This document shows, piece by piece, positions 25,497 to 35,034 of a DNA stretch of 64,000 nucleotides. The position numbers and the translations under genes are program-made. Position 1 is the stretch's first letter. Each line of letters begins with the position of its first letter. Under the pieces are notes generated by a model, which saw nothing but the letters and a program-made list of their open reading frames with translations, did no database searches and was not told the origin of the DNA. The stretch lies in assembly GCA_964387885.1 (NCBI GenBank), contig CAYLYZ010000016.1:4651-68650 (forward strand). Direction: 5' to 3'. The stretch is from JABGPL01 sp964387885. Lineage in GTDB: Bacteria; Electryoneota; AABM5-125-24; Hatepunaeales; Hatepunaeaceae.

Positions 25497-27581
25497 ATGC
25501 ATACGAAATGGTTTGTTATACTGAGTATGATTCTAATTTGTAATAGTACTTTCGCCGGTGAGTGGTCTGCGTATACTTTACGTCCGGATCAACTTCCCGC
25601 TGCTTCAGTCCAACCCAACCGCGATGACCCGCAACCAGATACCCTGTCTTATGATGACGGCAACGGACACCGTGTTTACCCACATCAACTTTTTTCATGC
25701 AACTGGTTTACCGCACCTGAAGAATTCGAATTGCGAAGCATATACTTCCACCCCTGCAACCACAGGAATAACCAAAATCTCGGTTGCAATGTTTACATTT
25801 ACACTGCTGGTCAAAACGGTCTCCCGGTCGAAAGGTTGTGGACTACCTGGATAGATCCACCGTTGAGGCACGGTTGGAACTCCGTTGACCTTCCTGAGGA
25901 AGATTATATAACATTCGAAGCTGGTGATCACTTTAATATCATCTATGGTCCTTCGTCTGGTGATGCATTCCCGGGTGGTCAGGGAGATGGATGGTGGAAT
26001 TTTCTCGATGAGGCGACCAATTCAAATCGCAGTTTTATCTCAGACAATCTTCAAAATCGCTGGACGCTTATCGGAGGAGATTTACTGATTCGTGCCGGAG
26101 GTGAAATTGGAGGGGAATTGCTCGATCTCGGTGTCGATGCCGTTGCAAACGAAATAGAAAAATTCTTCCTGACAGGAATTGAACCCATCTCTTATAATGC
26201 AACGATTACCAATTATGGTGAAGTTGATGTTGAGGAATTTTCGGTGACATTTTCTGCGCTAATAGTTGGTGAAAATGATCCGGTATGGACAAATACGGTT
26301 GAGTGCGGTAACCTCGCAGTAGATGAAAGCGTCTCCGTGGAGACTGAAGAAGCGTTTGAAGCTTTCGGTGGACTTGGTTATCACATCATTGCGGAAGTTA
26401 TCACAGACGGTGATGACAACCCGGATAACGATGACAACAGTCTCGAACAGATAATTGATTTTCCTGCTGATGTTGGTGAAAACGAAGGTACATGGTTTGG
26501 GTACACCGATGGACACACAGACGGTGGTTTGCAATTCGACGGAGGTGTATTCGGCGTGATGTTCTACCCCCCGGATGACCAGCCGACAAGAGTCACCCGG
26601 ATTCGTGGCAGTGTTGAACCTCAGAACTGGAATGATGTTGAGTTTCGCATCTACATATACGATGGAGAAACATACGATCTGCGCTGGTCGGGAATGGTTG
26701 CACCATTGATGGATCAGTGGATGGAAGTTGACGTCAGCGATGAAGAAAACCTTACTGCATTCCCGGGAGAGAGCATCCTTGTTGCATATGAATACAGCGA
26801 ACGCATTATGATGCGATTCGACCGTGACCATCCGATAGCCGGATCAAATCCCCTAATGCCGGCAACTATGTTCCAGAGCATTGACGATGGTGAAAGCTGG
26901 GAAGCTCAGGGCATGGGAGATTATGGACTTGAGGTAAGGTTAGCTTATACGGACGAAATCCCGCCACGAGGGATTCTTGAACATAGCCCTGCAGCAATAG
27001 ATTTTGGTAATGCAGTGGATATCGAAATTGGAATCCCGATCGAAAGACAACTTGCACTCCACAATACTGGCAATGCCACAGTCTCTATTGACGATATAAA
27101 TATCGGAGAAGAATTCACCGATGAGTTTTCATTCAGCGATACAGAGTTCGATATTCTTCAGGCAGACAGCTTTATTGTTACGCTGACATGGACACCGGAA
27201 GATCTGGATTTACTGGAAACTGAAATTACAATTTCCAATGACTCCGAAAATGAGACATACACAATTCCCGTAATAGGCAATAATCTTGGAATTGATGGAA
27301 ATACCTCGAATGCTCCGACTGAATTTGGGCTTTCAACCGCTTATCCCAATCCATTTAACAGTTCAACTCAGCTTTCTTTCAGTTTACCATTTACAAGCGA
27401 AACCATGCTGACAGTTTACGACATTAATGGCGCGGAAATCACACAATTGGTGAAGGGTGAGTTTCAAACCGGTAGTTATGATATAACCTGGAATGCGAAC
27501 AATGTTTCTTCAGGTGTGTATTACATTCGACTTGAAGCCGGAATCTTTATTGATACAGAAAAGGTTGTTCTAATCCGATAG
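25497..27581 (+). CDS. secreted protein with abnormal-spindle-like Ig domain and T9SS-type tail
   Basis: A 694-residue exported protein. A signal peptide (WFVILSMILICNSTFAG) is followed by two related jelly-roll-like segments (PDTLSYDDGNGHRVYP... and a similar EGTWFGYTDGHTDGGLQFDGG... block) and CARDB-like strands. Residues about 505-605 form an ASPM/Hydin-like Ig domain (IDFGNAVDIEIGIPIERQLA...LHNTGNATVSI). The C-terminus from about 615 is a Por sorting domain: YPNPFNSSTQLSFSLP ... GVYYIRLEAG ... KVVLIR. It probably reaches the surface through type IX secretion. No enzyme motif is visible. GAGAGGAGG gives a clear ribosome site. The 3' flank matches that of the gene at 41395. Confidence 0.8.
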   Translation: MHTKWFVILSMILICNSTFAGEWSAYTLRPDQLPAASVQPNRDDPQPDTLSYDDGNGHRVYPHQLFSCNWFTAPEEFELRSIYFHPCNHRNNQNLGCNVYIYTAGQNGLPVERLWTTWIDPPLRHGWNSVDLPEEDYITFEAGDHFNIIYGPSSGDAFPGGQGDGWWNFLDEATNSNRSFISDNLQNRWTLIGGDLLIRAGGEIGGELLDLGVDAVANEIEKFFLTGIEPISYNATITNYGEVDVEEFSVTFSALIVGENDPVWTNTVECGNLAVDESVSVETEEAFEAFGGLGYHIIAEVITDGDDNPDNDDNSLEQIIDFPADVGENEGTWFGYTDGHTDGGLQFDGGVFGVMFYPPDDQPTRVTRIRGSVEPQNWNDVEFRIYIYDGETYDLRWSGMVAPLMDQWMEVDVSDEENLTAFPGESILVAYEYSERIMMRFDRDHPIAGSNPLMPATMFQSIDDGESWEAQGMGDYGLEVRLAYTDEIPPRGILEHSPAAIDFGNAVDIEIGIPIERQLALHNTGNATVSIDDINIGEEFTDEFSFSDTEFDILQADSFIVTLTWTPEDLDLLETEITISNDSENETYTIPVIGNNLGIDGNTSNAPTEFGLSTAYPNPFNSSTQLSFSLPFTSETMLTVYDINGAEITQLVKGEFQTGSYDITWNANNVSSGVYYIRLEAGIFIDTEKVVLIR

Positions 27582-27604
27582 AATAATTTTATACGAGTCG
27601 GATT

Positions 27605-27712
27605 GTTACTTAGGATTTGCTGAATAACTTTTAACATTAAGATAAATAAAGATTTGAAAGATGAGAGTTGGTGCTCAACTACAAGGATATTTATCGATTT
27701 CAGGGAATAACT
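27605..27712 (+). repeat. 3'-flank repeat shared by two T9SS-cargo genes, copy 1
   Basis: Starting about 25 bases after the stop, AGGATTTGCTGAATAA, TGAGAGTTGGTGCTCA, AAGGATATTTATCGATTTCA and GGGAATA appear in this order. The same blocks follow the stop of the gene at 41395-42840, in the same orientation relative to the gene. Confidence 0.75.
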
Positions 27713-27917
27713 TACATTCATCAGTCGACCTCAACCCCCCTTTAATTCCCCTCCCCGCCTTCGCGAGGACAGGCTCTTCAATAGAAGGGGGGAGAACTAT
27801 CTCTCCTCCTGCTATCGCAGGGAGGGATTTAGGGGGGTAAAAAAAACGAGCAAGAACGGAAATGCAAGCCTTATGACTTATTCAGCAGACCTTACTTATA
27901 GCACCTCTTGAAAGTAG

Positions 27918-28024
27918 TGCCTATCAAACGAAGTGAATCAATCTCTTAAAAGGTGTATATACAAACAGATCGCTTCGTCTCTTCGTTCCTCGCGAAGACG
28001 AATATCAGTCATTACTTTCGGGAA
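27918..28024 (+). repeat. AATCTCTTA...GATCG direct repeat, copy 1
   Basis: GAATCAATCTCTTA, CAAACAGATCGCTTCGTCTC and CATTACTTTCG occur in the same order as GAACCAATCTCTTA, CAAACGGATCGTTTTGTCTC and TATTACTCTCG at 29170-29277. The two copies flank the polyferredoxin gene in direct orientation. Before it, 27735-27840 holds GGGGG-rich palindromes. Confidence 0.6.
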
Positions 28025-28064
28025 ATGTTATAACAATAATCCGACTGCTAAAATCACGCTTTCA

Positions 28065-29135
28065 TCACCGTCCGGGGTGTCCGTATTCCTCGCTATCCAT
28101 TCTGTTTATATGATACCGCACTTCATCAGAACTCAAACTATTCTGCCAGATACCAAAAGAGCGAGCCCCGACATAACCGATGAGGAATATCCCGAGAGTA
28201 ATAACTGCTAATTGAAACGGAGTCAGGGAATCCTTTCGGGTCCCGATCTCGAGAGCCTCCGGGACCGGGCAGGATGTAACGCAATCTCCACAGCCGATGC
28301 ACTCCGGATCAATTATTCGTAATTTGGTATCAACCGGAAGTCTCGCCGGACAAATCTGCTCGCAGATACCGCAATCCGTGCAAGTCACGGGATCACGTCT
28401 CACCTTGATTGGGCTCATCCAACTGAACAGACCCATAAGAGCTCCATACGGGCATAAGTACCGACACCAGAAACTGTGAATTAGTATTGACAAGAGGATC
28501 AATCCAATAAGAATCCCTGCAGCAAGGCCACTTAAATTCAGGAAGAACATCCCCATTTTAACATCGGAAATTTTGTTATATGGGCTTTCTATGAATGCAC
28601 GTAAACTCTCAGCTGACATGTTAAGAATTGCCCAGGCGAAAAATGCAAGGAGGAAGTATTTTATCCCGCGCAGGCTGAAGTCAAGCCAGTCGGGCAGCCT
28701 GAAATTACGCTTGAATATCAGTTGCCCGATTCGAGCAAGCCATTCTGAGATAAATCCTACAGGGCAGATCCATCCACAGAATGCCTTCCGTACAACGATA
28801 GATATCAAGATAAATAATAAAAACAGGACGGTTGCTGCCGGGTGAATATCATTGAGTACCCCCTGCCTTATCCAATCAATCAGACCCATAAATCCACTGA
28901 TCGGTAAGTATCCTTCAACTCCGGGAGGACGAGGCGGGAGTTCTCCATGTTCTGAAGTTAGAGCAGAACTTACAAAGTTTGCGAACATTACTCCAAGGAC
29001 AATTGAGGTTAATACGAATCCAAGCTGCACACCTAATCGCCAAACTGACGTCCTCGCTGTACCAAGTTTGAGTGAGAATTTCTTTTTATTCCACTTGAGT
29101 CGCGGTCTTTTCTTTACCAATTTGTTTCTACTCAA
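28065..29135 (-). CDS. NapH/NosR-like membrane polyferredoxin
   Basis: A 356-residue membrane iron-sulfur protein. After an N-terminal helix (GFVLTSIVLGVMFANFV) come FCGWICPVGFISEW and WCRYLCPYGALMGL, the paired CxxxCP motifs of the NapH/NosR/CcoG group, each on a membrane helix. The C-terminal cytoplasmic part has two [4Fe-4S] motifs, CTDCGICEQICP and CIGCGDCVTSCP, then a last membrane helix. It would pass electrons from quinol or ferredoxin to a partner reductase that is not in this window. The start is probably TTG at 29135. It stands alone and is flanked by direct repeats. Confidence 0.85.
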   Translation of the reverse strand: MSRNKLVKKRPRLKWNKKKFSLKLGTARTSVWRLGVQLGFVLTSIVLGVMFANFVSSALTSEHGELPPRPPGVEGYLPISGFMGLIDWIRQGVLNDIHPAATVLFLLFILISIVVRKAFCGWICPVGFISEWLARIGQLIFKRNFRLPDWLDFSLRGIKYFLLAFFAWAILNMSAESLRAFIESPYNKISDVKMGMFFLNLSGLAAGILIGLILLSILIHSFWCRYLCPYGALMGLFSWMSPIKVRRDPVTCTDCGICEQICPARLPVDTKLRIIDPECIGCGDCVTSCPVPEALEIGTRKDSLTPFQLAVITLGIFLIGYVGARSFGIWQNSLSSDEVRYHINRMDSEEYGHPGR

Positions 29136-29169
29136 TCTGTTGATGTTTTAGCATTTCTTAAAAGTAATG

Positions 29170-29277
29170 ACAGTGTGCGCAAAGCGAACCAATCTCTTAT
29201 ATCACACATTTCCAAACGGATCGTTTTGTCTCTATTCTCCTCTCGACAAAGTACATTATTTATTACTCTCGACAAAT
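29170..29277 (+). repeat. AATCTCTTA...GATCG direct repeat, copy 2
   Basis: Second copy of the repeat at 27918-28024, just upstream of the polyferredoxin start. The following 300 bases to the terminator hold a REP-like hairpin and no gene that I can support. Confidence 0.6.
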
Positions 29278-29364
29278 ACTATACTCATTGTTTTTTTGGT
29301 GCTGTTATTGGTTTATAACACTGCCTGGAAGTTTATCAAGCCCTTTAGATTCGCTAAGATAAGA

Positions 29365-29387
29365 GGGCTCAATAAATTGGCCCCTAC
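29365..29387. repeat. GTAG-type REP hairpin, divergent inner stem
   Basis: Minus strand GTAGGGGCCAAT TTA TTGAGCCC: fixed head and GGGC...GCCC frame with an imperfect inner stem. Confidence 0.6.
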
Positions 29388-29535
29388 GCGAAACTAAACA
29401 ATTGCTTCATAAAACGAAATTACTTTTGAGCAACAGTATAATCCCTTATTATATAACGAAATATTGGTACTTAAATTTGAAAGATGCTTACATTCTATTT
29501 GACTTTTTCAAGTTTATTGGGATTATTCTAACAAA

Positions 29536-29586
29536 CAAAAAAAGAAGCAACTCACTACTCGACGACGAGTTGAGAGTTGCTTCTTA
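29536..29586 (-). terminator. rho-independent terminator of the subtilisin gene
   Basis: AAGAAGCAACTC and GAGTTGCTTCTT form a long hairpin (29542-29586); read on the minus strand it is followed by a run of T (TTTTTTTG). It lies about 50 bases past the subtilisin stop. Confidence 0.85.
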
Positions 29587-29637
29587 AATATCACATACAA
29601 TCCCGAGTTTAACTTTCAGGAGAGTAGAAAATCAAAA

Positions 29638-32367
29638 TTATTTCACAAGTATCATCTTGCGAACTGTCGAACCTTTTTCATGAATCAGTCTGAAGAAGTA
29701 CTCACCAGCAGGCACACCGGCTGCATCCCAAACGAAATTGGCGTATCCCGGAGCGTGGTAACCTTCATGAAGTCTGGCAATACTGCGTCCGTGAACATCG
29801 ACAACATCAAGCCGGAAATCACCGACTTCCGGGATTCTTACCCTGACTTCAGTAGTAGCGTTGAACGGATTAGGCCACGGTTGGCTCATGTTGAAAGTCT
29901 GTGGCATCGGACGTTGCGGATTGTCATTAACTCCGACTTCAAACAATGAATCGAGAACCACCTCGATAAACTCATGACGCTGAGAAGTTCCACCAAGTCC
30001 GGCAGCAGCTTCTAACGCAAAACCAACATAAATTGCGGTATATCCGTCTTCCTGCTCATATATGGTTGCCCCTACATCCTCCGAGTTTCCATAGGTGAAC
30101 AATGGCTGAGCACCTTCAAGAGGTTCGAGAATACTTGGGAATCTGCTATTTGCAGCAGCTGTACCTCCAAGCAAAAGGAATCTCATTCCATCTGTTAACT
30201 CATTTCCTTCAATACCCATTGGTTCTCTTGAGTTGCTGTTACCCGAATATCCTGCATACAGATAATCTGTAAAGAATTCTGAGTTACCATGATCATCACC
30301 GAGGTATTGACCAACTATAATCAGCTTTCCTCCGTTATCGAGGTAATCCTGAAGTATAAGCATTTCTTCTTCAGCTAATGCGTCTCGCTCATTTCCAGTA
30401 AACCAGAATACGACGGGAAAACCATTTAACCACTCTTGATCAGGCCACCATTCTTCGGCAACCATGTCCCAGTATCCATAGGTAAAAGGTCTGACCCCCA
30501 TATCTTCCTTATAATACTTCTCAATATCTTCACCACCATCGTCATCGATAATTGCATAATACGGATAGCCAATCGTTACAGGAATTTCAAATTCCTGTGA
30601 CCAACCTTCATTGGATGTTACAGAAATCTCAAATGTTGAGAAATGAGGGTGTGACCAAGCCATTGTAAAAGCCGGTGCCTGGTTATCTTCGACTTCTAAT
30701 CTATCACCTGCATCAATATTCCCAATTCTACCGCGACGGTTTGTAAATCTGACGGTTCGATCATCGGAGCGTATGCTGTACCTGACGTTAGTTGCGTCTG
30801 TGTATCCTTCTGTATTGCTGATCGTTATAGGCATATGGAAGATTTCATGAGGTTCAGGTATACCGTTATCGTTACCTTCAATCTCATCAAAATCCCATCT
30901 GTGAACACTGAAATCCGGATGTGTGCTGTTTAACAGTTTATCTGCATCGATTCTATATTCGATTCCGGGATAATTTTCATTGCGTTCAGCAATATTAACA
31001 GCCGTATCCTGCATTCTTCTCAACATCTGTTCAGCATCCAGATCCGGTGTGACTGAAAGCAGTAGCGCCCCTGTACCGCAAGCAAATGGGGAAGACATTG
31101 ATGTTCCCTGTGTAGATATATAGGTATTATGCGGCCATGCAGATAGCATATCAACTCCGGGAGCTACTATATCCGTAAAATCTCCCCAGTTTGAAAAATC
31201 TGCTTTGCGGTCCCCGCTTGTAGTTGCGCCGACTCCAATAACATCATCGTATGCACATGGGTAAAAGTGATCTCGACCACCTGCAAAATCACCTGTATCA
31301 TCATTTCCAGTTCCAGCGAATATTATTACGCCTTCTGCTTGCGCAAACTCAACAGCATCTCTGTTTCGCGGATTCGCACCACCAAAGTGCCCCCATGACA
31401 AATTGATGACATCAGCACCATTTGAAGCACAATATATAATTCCCTGATGGACATTCCGCGACATGCTTTCCGAATCTTGTGCATTGTAGCAAGCGGCAAT
31501 CATTAATTTACAACTGAAAGCAGCTCCTGAAATTCCAATTCCGTTGTCAGTATCTCCGGATGCTAAACCAGCAACATGGGTGCCATGACCACCACCGTTA
31601 TCCGGTCCATGGGCATCATTTGGCCAGTTGTGATTTGCTTCGAAATCCCATCCAAAAAAGTCATCGATATATCCATTGTCATCATTATCCTGACCATCCC
31701 AATCATCAATATCACTGTAAACACCGTCACCATTGGCATCTTCACCAAGGTTAAACCAAAGATTTATAAGGAAGTCATCGTGAATAACCATTGAATCATC
31801 ACCATATATATCCATATCTAAGCCACTGTCGACGATTCCAATAATGACATCCTCATCACCTTGCGAAACGTCCCAGGCTTTCTCAAATCCACATTTATGC
31901 AAATGCCATTGTGTTCTATAGCGAGGATCATTGGGGACATAAATTGGTTTTTCGATTGTTACAAATGCGGTGTTTTCAAGCTCAATGCAGTTATGATATG
32001 CTGCTTTTACCTCAAATAAATCAAAGTCTTCAGGAAAGTTCACATAATACCATCTGTCAAGATCATCTGCTTTGGGATTATCAAAAGCCTTTTCAGGGAT
32101 TATGTGCGCCTTTTCAATTTCGTAAACTCCGAAAATATCGGCTACTGCATCAAGTGATTGAATACCTGTAACAGCGATGTTGTCATATAGATTAAGATTC
32201 AAGGGAGCGTGCGTCGCATGGATCTTTATTAAAATCTGGTTTGTAAAAACATTTTCCCCCGGTCGAACTCCAGGATACTCATCACCAGCAATGACACAGG
32301 AAAAGATCGAGATTGTTACGAAAACAATCGCTATTGTAATCTGCGTCAGTCGTGAACGGTCTAGCAT
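29638..32367 (-). CDS. secreted subtilisin-family (S8) protease with T9SS-type tail
   Basis: A 909-residue exported serine protease. A signal peptide (TIAIVFVTISIFSCVIAG) is followed by a propeptide to about residue 140, then the S8 catalytic domain: Asp in IIGIVDSGLDM, His in GHGTHVAGLASG, oxyanion Asn in IFAGTGNDD, and Ser in GTSMSSPFACGTGALLL. A beta-rich region and a GATase-like segment (VFWFTGNERDALAEEEMLILQ ... GGKLIIVGQYLGDD) precede the Por sorting domain (WPNPFNATTEVRVRIPE ... VRKMILVK). DANGDGVYSDIDDWDGQDNDDNG within the catalytic domain is an acidic insert that probably binds Ca2+. It is likely a surface or secreted general protease. Confidence 0.93.
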   Translation of the reverse strand: MLDRSRLTQITIAIVFVTISIFSCVIAGDEYPGVRPGENVFTNQILIKIHATHAPLNLNLYDNIAVTGIQSLDAVADIFGVYEIEKAHIIPEKAFDNPKADDLDRWYYVNFPEDFDLFEVKAAYHNCIELENTAFVTIEKPIYVPNDPRYRTQWHLHKCGFEKAWDVSQGDEDVIIGIVDSGLDMDIYGDDSMVIHDDFLINLWFNLGEDANGDGVYSDIDDWDGQDNDDNGYIDDFFGWDFEANHNWPNDAHGPDNGGGHGTHVAGLASGDTDNGIGISGAAFSCKLMIAACYNAQDSESMSRNVHQGIIYCASNGADVINLSWGHFGGANPRNRDAVEFAQAEGVIIFAGTGNDDTGDFAGGRDHFYPCAYDDVIGVGATTSGDRKADFSNWGDFTDIVAPGVDMLSAWPHNTYISTQGTSMSSPFACGTGALLLSVTPDLDAEQMLRRMQDTAVNIAERNENYPGIEYRIDADKLLNSTHPDFSVHRWDFDEIEGNDNGIPEPHEIFHMPITISNTEGYTDATNVRYSIRSDDRTVRFTNRRGRIGNIDAGDRLEVEDNQAPAFTMAWSHPHFSTFEISVTSNEGWSQEFEIPVTIGYPYYAIIDDDGGEDIEKYYKEDMGVRPFTYGYWDMVAEEWWPDQEWLNGFPVVFWFTGNERDALAEEEMLILQDYLDNGGKLIIVGQYLGDDHGNSEFFTDYLYAGYSGNSNSREPMGIEGNELTDGMRFLLLGGTAAANSRFPSILEPLEGAQPLFTYGNSEDVGATIYEQEDGYTAIYVGFALEAAAGLGGTSQRHEFIEVVLDSLFEVGVNDNPQRPMPQTFNMSQPWPNPFNATTEVRVRIPEVGDFRLDVVDVHGRSIARLHEGYHAPGYANFVWDAAGVPAGEYFFRLIHEKGSTVRKMILVK

Positions 32368-32520
32368 TGATACCTCTCAATGTTTGCTTATTATTTTTCA
32401 ACACGAACCGCGATGGACCGGACGTGTTGCCATCTTTTGTATCTTCCGGATACAGAATTTAAAAGTTAAAACCAAATCGTAAATAAGTCAACCTTGAATT
32501 CCGAACTAATGTCAACAGGG

Positions 32521-32549
32521 TTGACTCTCGATCAGGATTAATATATATT
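32521..32549 (+). promoter_or_regulatory. promoter of tRNA-Met
   Basis: TTGACT (32521-32526), 17 bases, TATATT (32544-32549), placing the transcript start about 20 bases before the tRNA. Confidence 0.75.
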
Positions 32550-32575
32550 AATTGCGATTTGTTTGGATGCGAATT

Positions 32576-32649
32576 GGCGGAGTAGCTCAGCTGGTCAGAG
32601 CAGCGGAATCATAATCCGCGTGTCGGGGGTTCAAGTCCCTCCTCCGCTA
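32576..32649 (+). tRNA. tRNA-Met (CAU), elongator type
   Basis: A 74-base cloverleaf: acceptor GGCGGAG/CTCCGCT (G-U at 1-72), D arm GCTC/GAGC, anticodon arm GCGGA-ATCATAA-TCCGC with anticodon CAT, T arm GGGGG-TTCAAGT-CCCTC, discriminator A, CCA not encoded. The closed 1-72 pair and the lack of three G-C pairs at the base of the anticodon stem argue against initiator tRNA. A lysidine-modified Ile tRNA is less likely because the 5' part matches elongator Met tRNAs. Confidence 0.93.
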
Positions 32650-32672
32650 CTACCCTTTGGATCATTGCACAG

Positions 32673-32701
32673 CCTTCGTCAGTCAGACGAAGGTTTTTAT
32701 T
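32673..32701 (+). terminator. terminator of tRNA-Met
   Basis: CCTTCGTC AGTCA GACGAAGG followed by TTTTTATTTT, 24 bases after the tRNA. Confidence 0.88.
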
Positions 32702-32720
32702 TTCAGACTTGGATATTTAC

Positions 32721-33821
32721 ATGATCATTGCTGAAATATGTTTTTCCAAAGCCTGGGGCGGACTCGAGATGAAATTCATCGAGGATGCCCGTCTGTTAAG
32801 AGAGCGCGGTCATTCTGTCCATACATTTACTTCTCCCGGATCAGCAGTAATCACTCCCCTGAAGGATATCGGATTTGATCCAGTCCTTCTCAACGTCAGG
32901 AAATACTTCTCACCCCTCTCAACAATCCGAATGGCAAGTTTCTTCCGTAAGTCAAAGATCGATTCCGTACACATGCATCAGTCTGTCGACCTTGGACCAG
33001 CGCTTCTTGCAGCTCAATTAGCTGGTGTTCCAAGCCGAGTATTCACATTGCGGATGGAATCCGCTAAAAAAAAGAACGATCTCTACCATCGCTGGATATA
33101 TTCCAATCTCACATCAGTCTTAACTATAACAAAACGACTGCGAAAAATTGTGATAGATAACCGTCCGATATCTGCAACTAAGGTTCATTGCCTGTATAAC
33201 GGTCTTGATATAAAGAAATTAACTGAAGGTGTTGAAACGAGATCCACTATCCGAAGCAGGTGGAAAATCAATAAGGATTCATATATTTGCGGTATTGTCG
33301 GAAGACTCGATCCTCTCAAGGGGCAGCGGGTATTAATTAAGGCAGCAACAATACTTAAAAGCCGGATCCCGAACCTCATCTTAATGATAGTCGGTGATGA
33401 AACTGCTGGTGAAGAGGGCGAGTTGCTAATTCTGAAAGGATTGGTGGAAGAGTCCGGGCTCGAATCGAGGGTAATTTTCACTGGACATCAGTCACCCCCG
33501 GGTTCAATTGTGCCTGCATTTGACGTGGCGGTAATGGCAACCAAACGGGAGACATTTGGCAACGTTGCGGTTGAATCTTCGGCTCTTGGAATACCGACAA
33601 TTGCTACCAATGCTGGTGGTGCTCCAGAAATTATAGAGGATGGAGTTAATGGTTTGTTAGTGACACCTGAAGATCCACAGGCTTTTGCGGAGGCTATTGA
33701 AAAGTTGTATCATGAGCCGGAATTAAGAGGGAAAATGGGGGAGGTTGGGAGAAGGTTGATGTCGGAGAAGTTTTCGGTTGAGAGGCATGTGGTTGGGTTG
33801 GAAAAGGCCTTGGGGGAATAA
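32721..33821 (+). CDS. glycosyltransferase family 4
   Basis: A 366-residue GT-B glycosyltransferase. The N-terminal acceptor domain begins EICFSKAWGGLEMKFIEDARLLRERGH, and the C-terminal donor domain has GIVGRLDPLKGQRVLIKA, VIFTGHQ, then KRETFGNVAVESSALGIPTIATNAGGAPEII, the E(x7)E motif of family 4. It probably adds a sugar from an NDP donor to a lipid-linked or surface glycan on the cytoplasmic side. The ATG at 32721 is preferred to the TTG four codons earlier because it begins directly at the first strand. It follows the tRNA terminator and appears monocistronic. Confidence 0.9.
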   Translation: MIIAEICFSKAWGGLEMKFIEDARLLRERGHSVHTFTSPGSAVITPLKDIGFDPVLLNVRKYFSPLSTIRMASFFRKSKIDSVHMHQSVDLGPALLAAQLAGVPSRVFTLRMESAKKKNDLYHRWIYSNLTSVLTITKRLRKIVIDNRPISATKVHCLYNGLDIKKLTEGVETRSTIRSRWKINKDSYICGIVGRLDPLKGQRVLIKAATILKSRIPNLILMIVGDETAGEEGELLILKGLVEESGLESRVIFTGHQSPPGSIVPAFDVAVMATKRETFGNVAVESSALGIPTIATNAGGAPEIIEDGVNGLLVTPEDPQAFAEAIEKLYHEPELRGKMGEVGRRLMSEKFSVERHVVGLEKALGE

Positions 33822-33990
33822 TCATTAGTTCGTTATCATAGATAATATCGTTACAACAACGAAAACTTGCATTTACGAAATTACATAAGCATATTGAATT
33901 GGTGGTGTGTCCAATTTGAGATAGACAGTAAAGATTAAAGTTTGAAGTATAATCTTCTGTTTAACAAGATTTTACTTTGCAGGAGAGAAA

Positions 33991-35034
33991 ATGATAACAT
34001 CTTTAGAGATAAAAAATTACAAGTGTTTCAAGGAAATTACTCTGCCCAATCTATCGAGGATCAATCTTTTTTCAGGATCTAATAGTGTCGGGAAAAGTGC
34101 AATTTTGGAAGCAATCTGGTTAAATAATGGATATTATAATCCTCATGTGGAATTTCAAACATATACATTTAGAGGCTTCACGACTTTTCAAAAAGACAAT
34201 TTGATGAAGGATTTGTTCCACAATTTCACCTACTCAAATAAAATCATTCTCATCTGTAAGGGTGAAACTGATATATATTGCCGATCACATACCATAGAGT
34301 CTTTTGATCTAGAATCCTTTTCCACTGACAATGGAAAAGATGGAACATCATTTGATAGTACACTTCGCAATCAAAAGGGAATAAAAACTACCACCAATAT
34401 AAAGAATCACGACTCTGAATCAACTCAATTGTATTTCAAGGGAGATGAATTGGTTGCCCAAAAAGCAAGAGAGCTTATTGCAAACAGCATATATGTTCAG
34501 AGCAAAGGAAGCGATTTTAATGAAGAAGAATTTGATGCATATACACTTCTGTCTGAGGAAGGAAAGAAGAAACTATTGGTAACTGCACTTCAAGAGTTTG
34601 ATCCATATTTTGAGGGAATAGAAATTGGCTCGAAAGGTGGCAAAAAATATTTTCAGATAAAGGTCTCTTATCTACAGCAGGCTATACCAATGAATTTTCT
34701 AGGGAATGGAATTGTACATCTGATGCATTGTATATTAGCAATTATTAGAGCAAAAAGTGGTTCAGTAATGGTAGATGAAATCGAAAATGGCATTTACCAC
34801 GAGAACTTAGGTATAATTTGGACACAACTACATAAACTTGCGGAAAAATTCAACGTTCAAATATTTGCATCAACCCATAGCTATGAATGTATTCGCGAAG
34901 CCCATAATGCATTAAAGGGCAAAGATGCTTTGAAGGTCTTTCGGTTACAGAGATCAGATTCGGATATCGAAGCTATCGAGTATAATGAAGAATCCTTAGG
35001 CGCATCGCTTAAATTCAACATGGAGATCCGGTAA
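33991..35034 (+). CDS. AAA15-type ABC-class ATPase (PARIS AriA/OLD-like)
   Basis: A 347-residue ATPase. SLEIKNYKCFKEI is the first strand, Walker A is GSNSVGKS (residues 29-36), and the C-terminal half has a signature-like FLGNGIVHLMHCILA, Walker B SVMVDEIENGIYH (near 257-265) and the His switch ASTHSYECI (near 294). The domain order and size match AriA of PARIS and the ATPase half of OLD nucleases, in which ATPase multimers cage or activate a TOPRIM partner. AGGAG precedes the ATG. Its stop overlaps the start of the TOPRIM gene (TAATG), so they are translated together. The palindrome TTATC ATA GATAA at 33833-33845 upstream could be an operator. The pair is A+T-rich relative to its neighbours. 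Confidence 0.88.
   Translation: MITSLEIKNYKCFKEITLPNLSRINLFSGSNSVGKSAILEAIWLNNGYYNPHVEFQTYTFRGFTTFQKDNLMKDLFHNFTYSNKIILICKGETDIYCRSHTIESFDLESFSTDNGKDGTSFDSTLRNQKGIKTTTNIKNHDSESTQLYFKGDELVAQKARELIANSIYVQSKGSDFNEEEFDAYTLLSEEGKKKLLVTALQEFDPYFEGIEIGSKGGKKYFQIKVSYLQQAIPMNFLGNGIVHLMHCILAIIRAKSGSVMVDEIENGIYHENLGIIWTQLHKLAEKFNVQIFASTHSYECIREAHNALKGKDALKVFRLQRSDSDIEAIEYNEESLGASLKFNMEIR

Noticed and set aside
31560..31794. His/Ile-rich plus-strand frames inside the subtilisin gene
   Set aside because: They are antisense of the acidic DANGDG-type insert in the protease and have no independent support.
32576..32649. Initiator tRNA-fMet or an integration site with attachment repeats
   Set aside because: The 1-72 pair is closed and the anticodon stem lacks the three G-C pairs. 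I see no repeat of the tRNA 3' end downstream.
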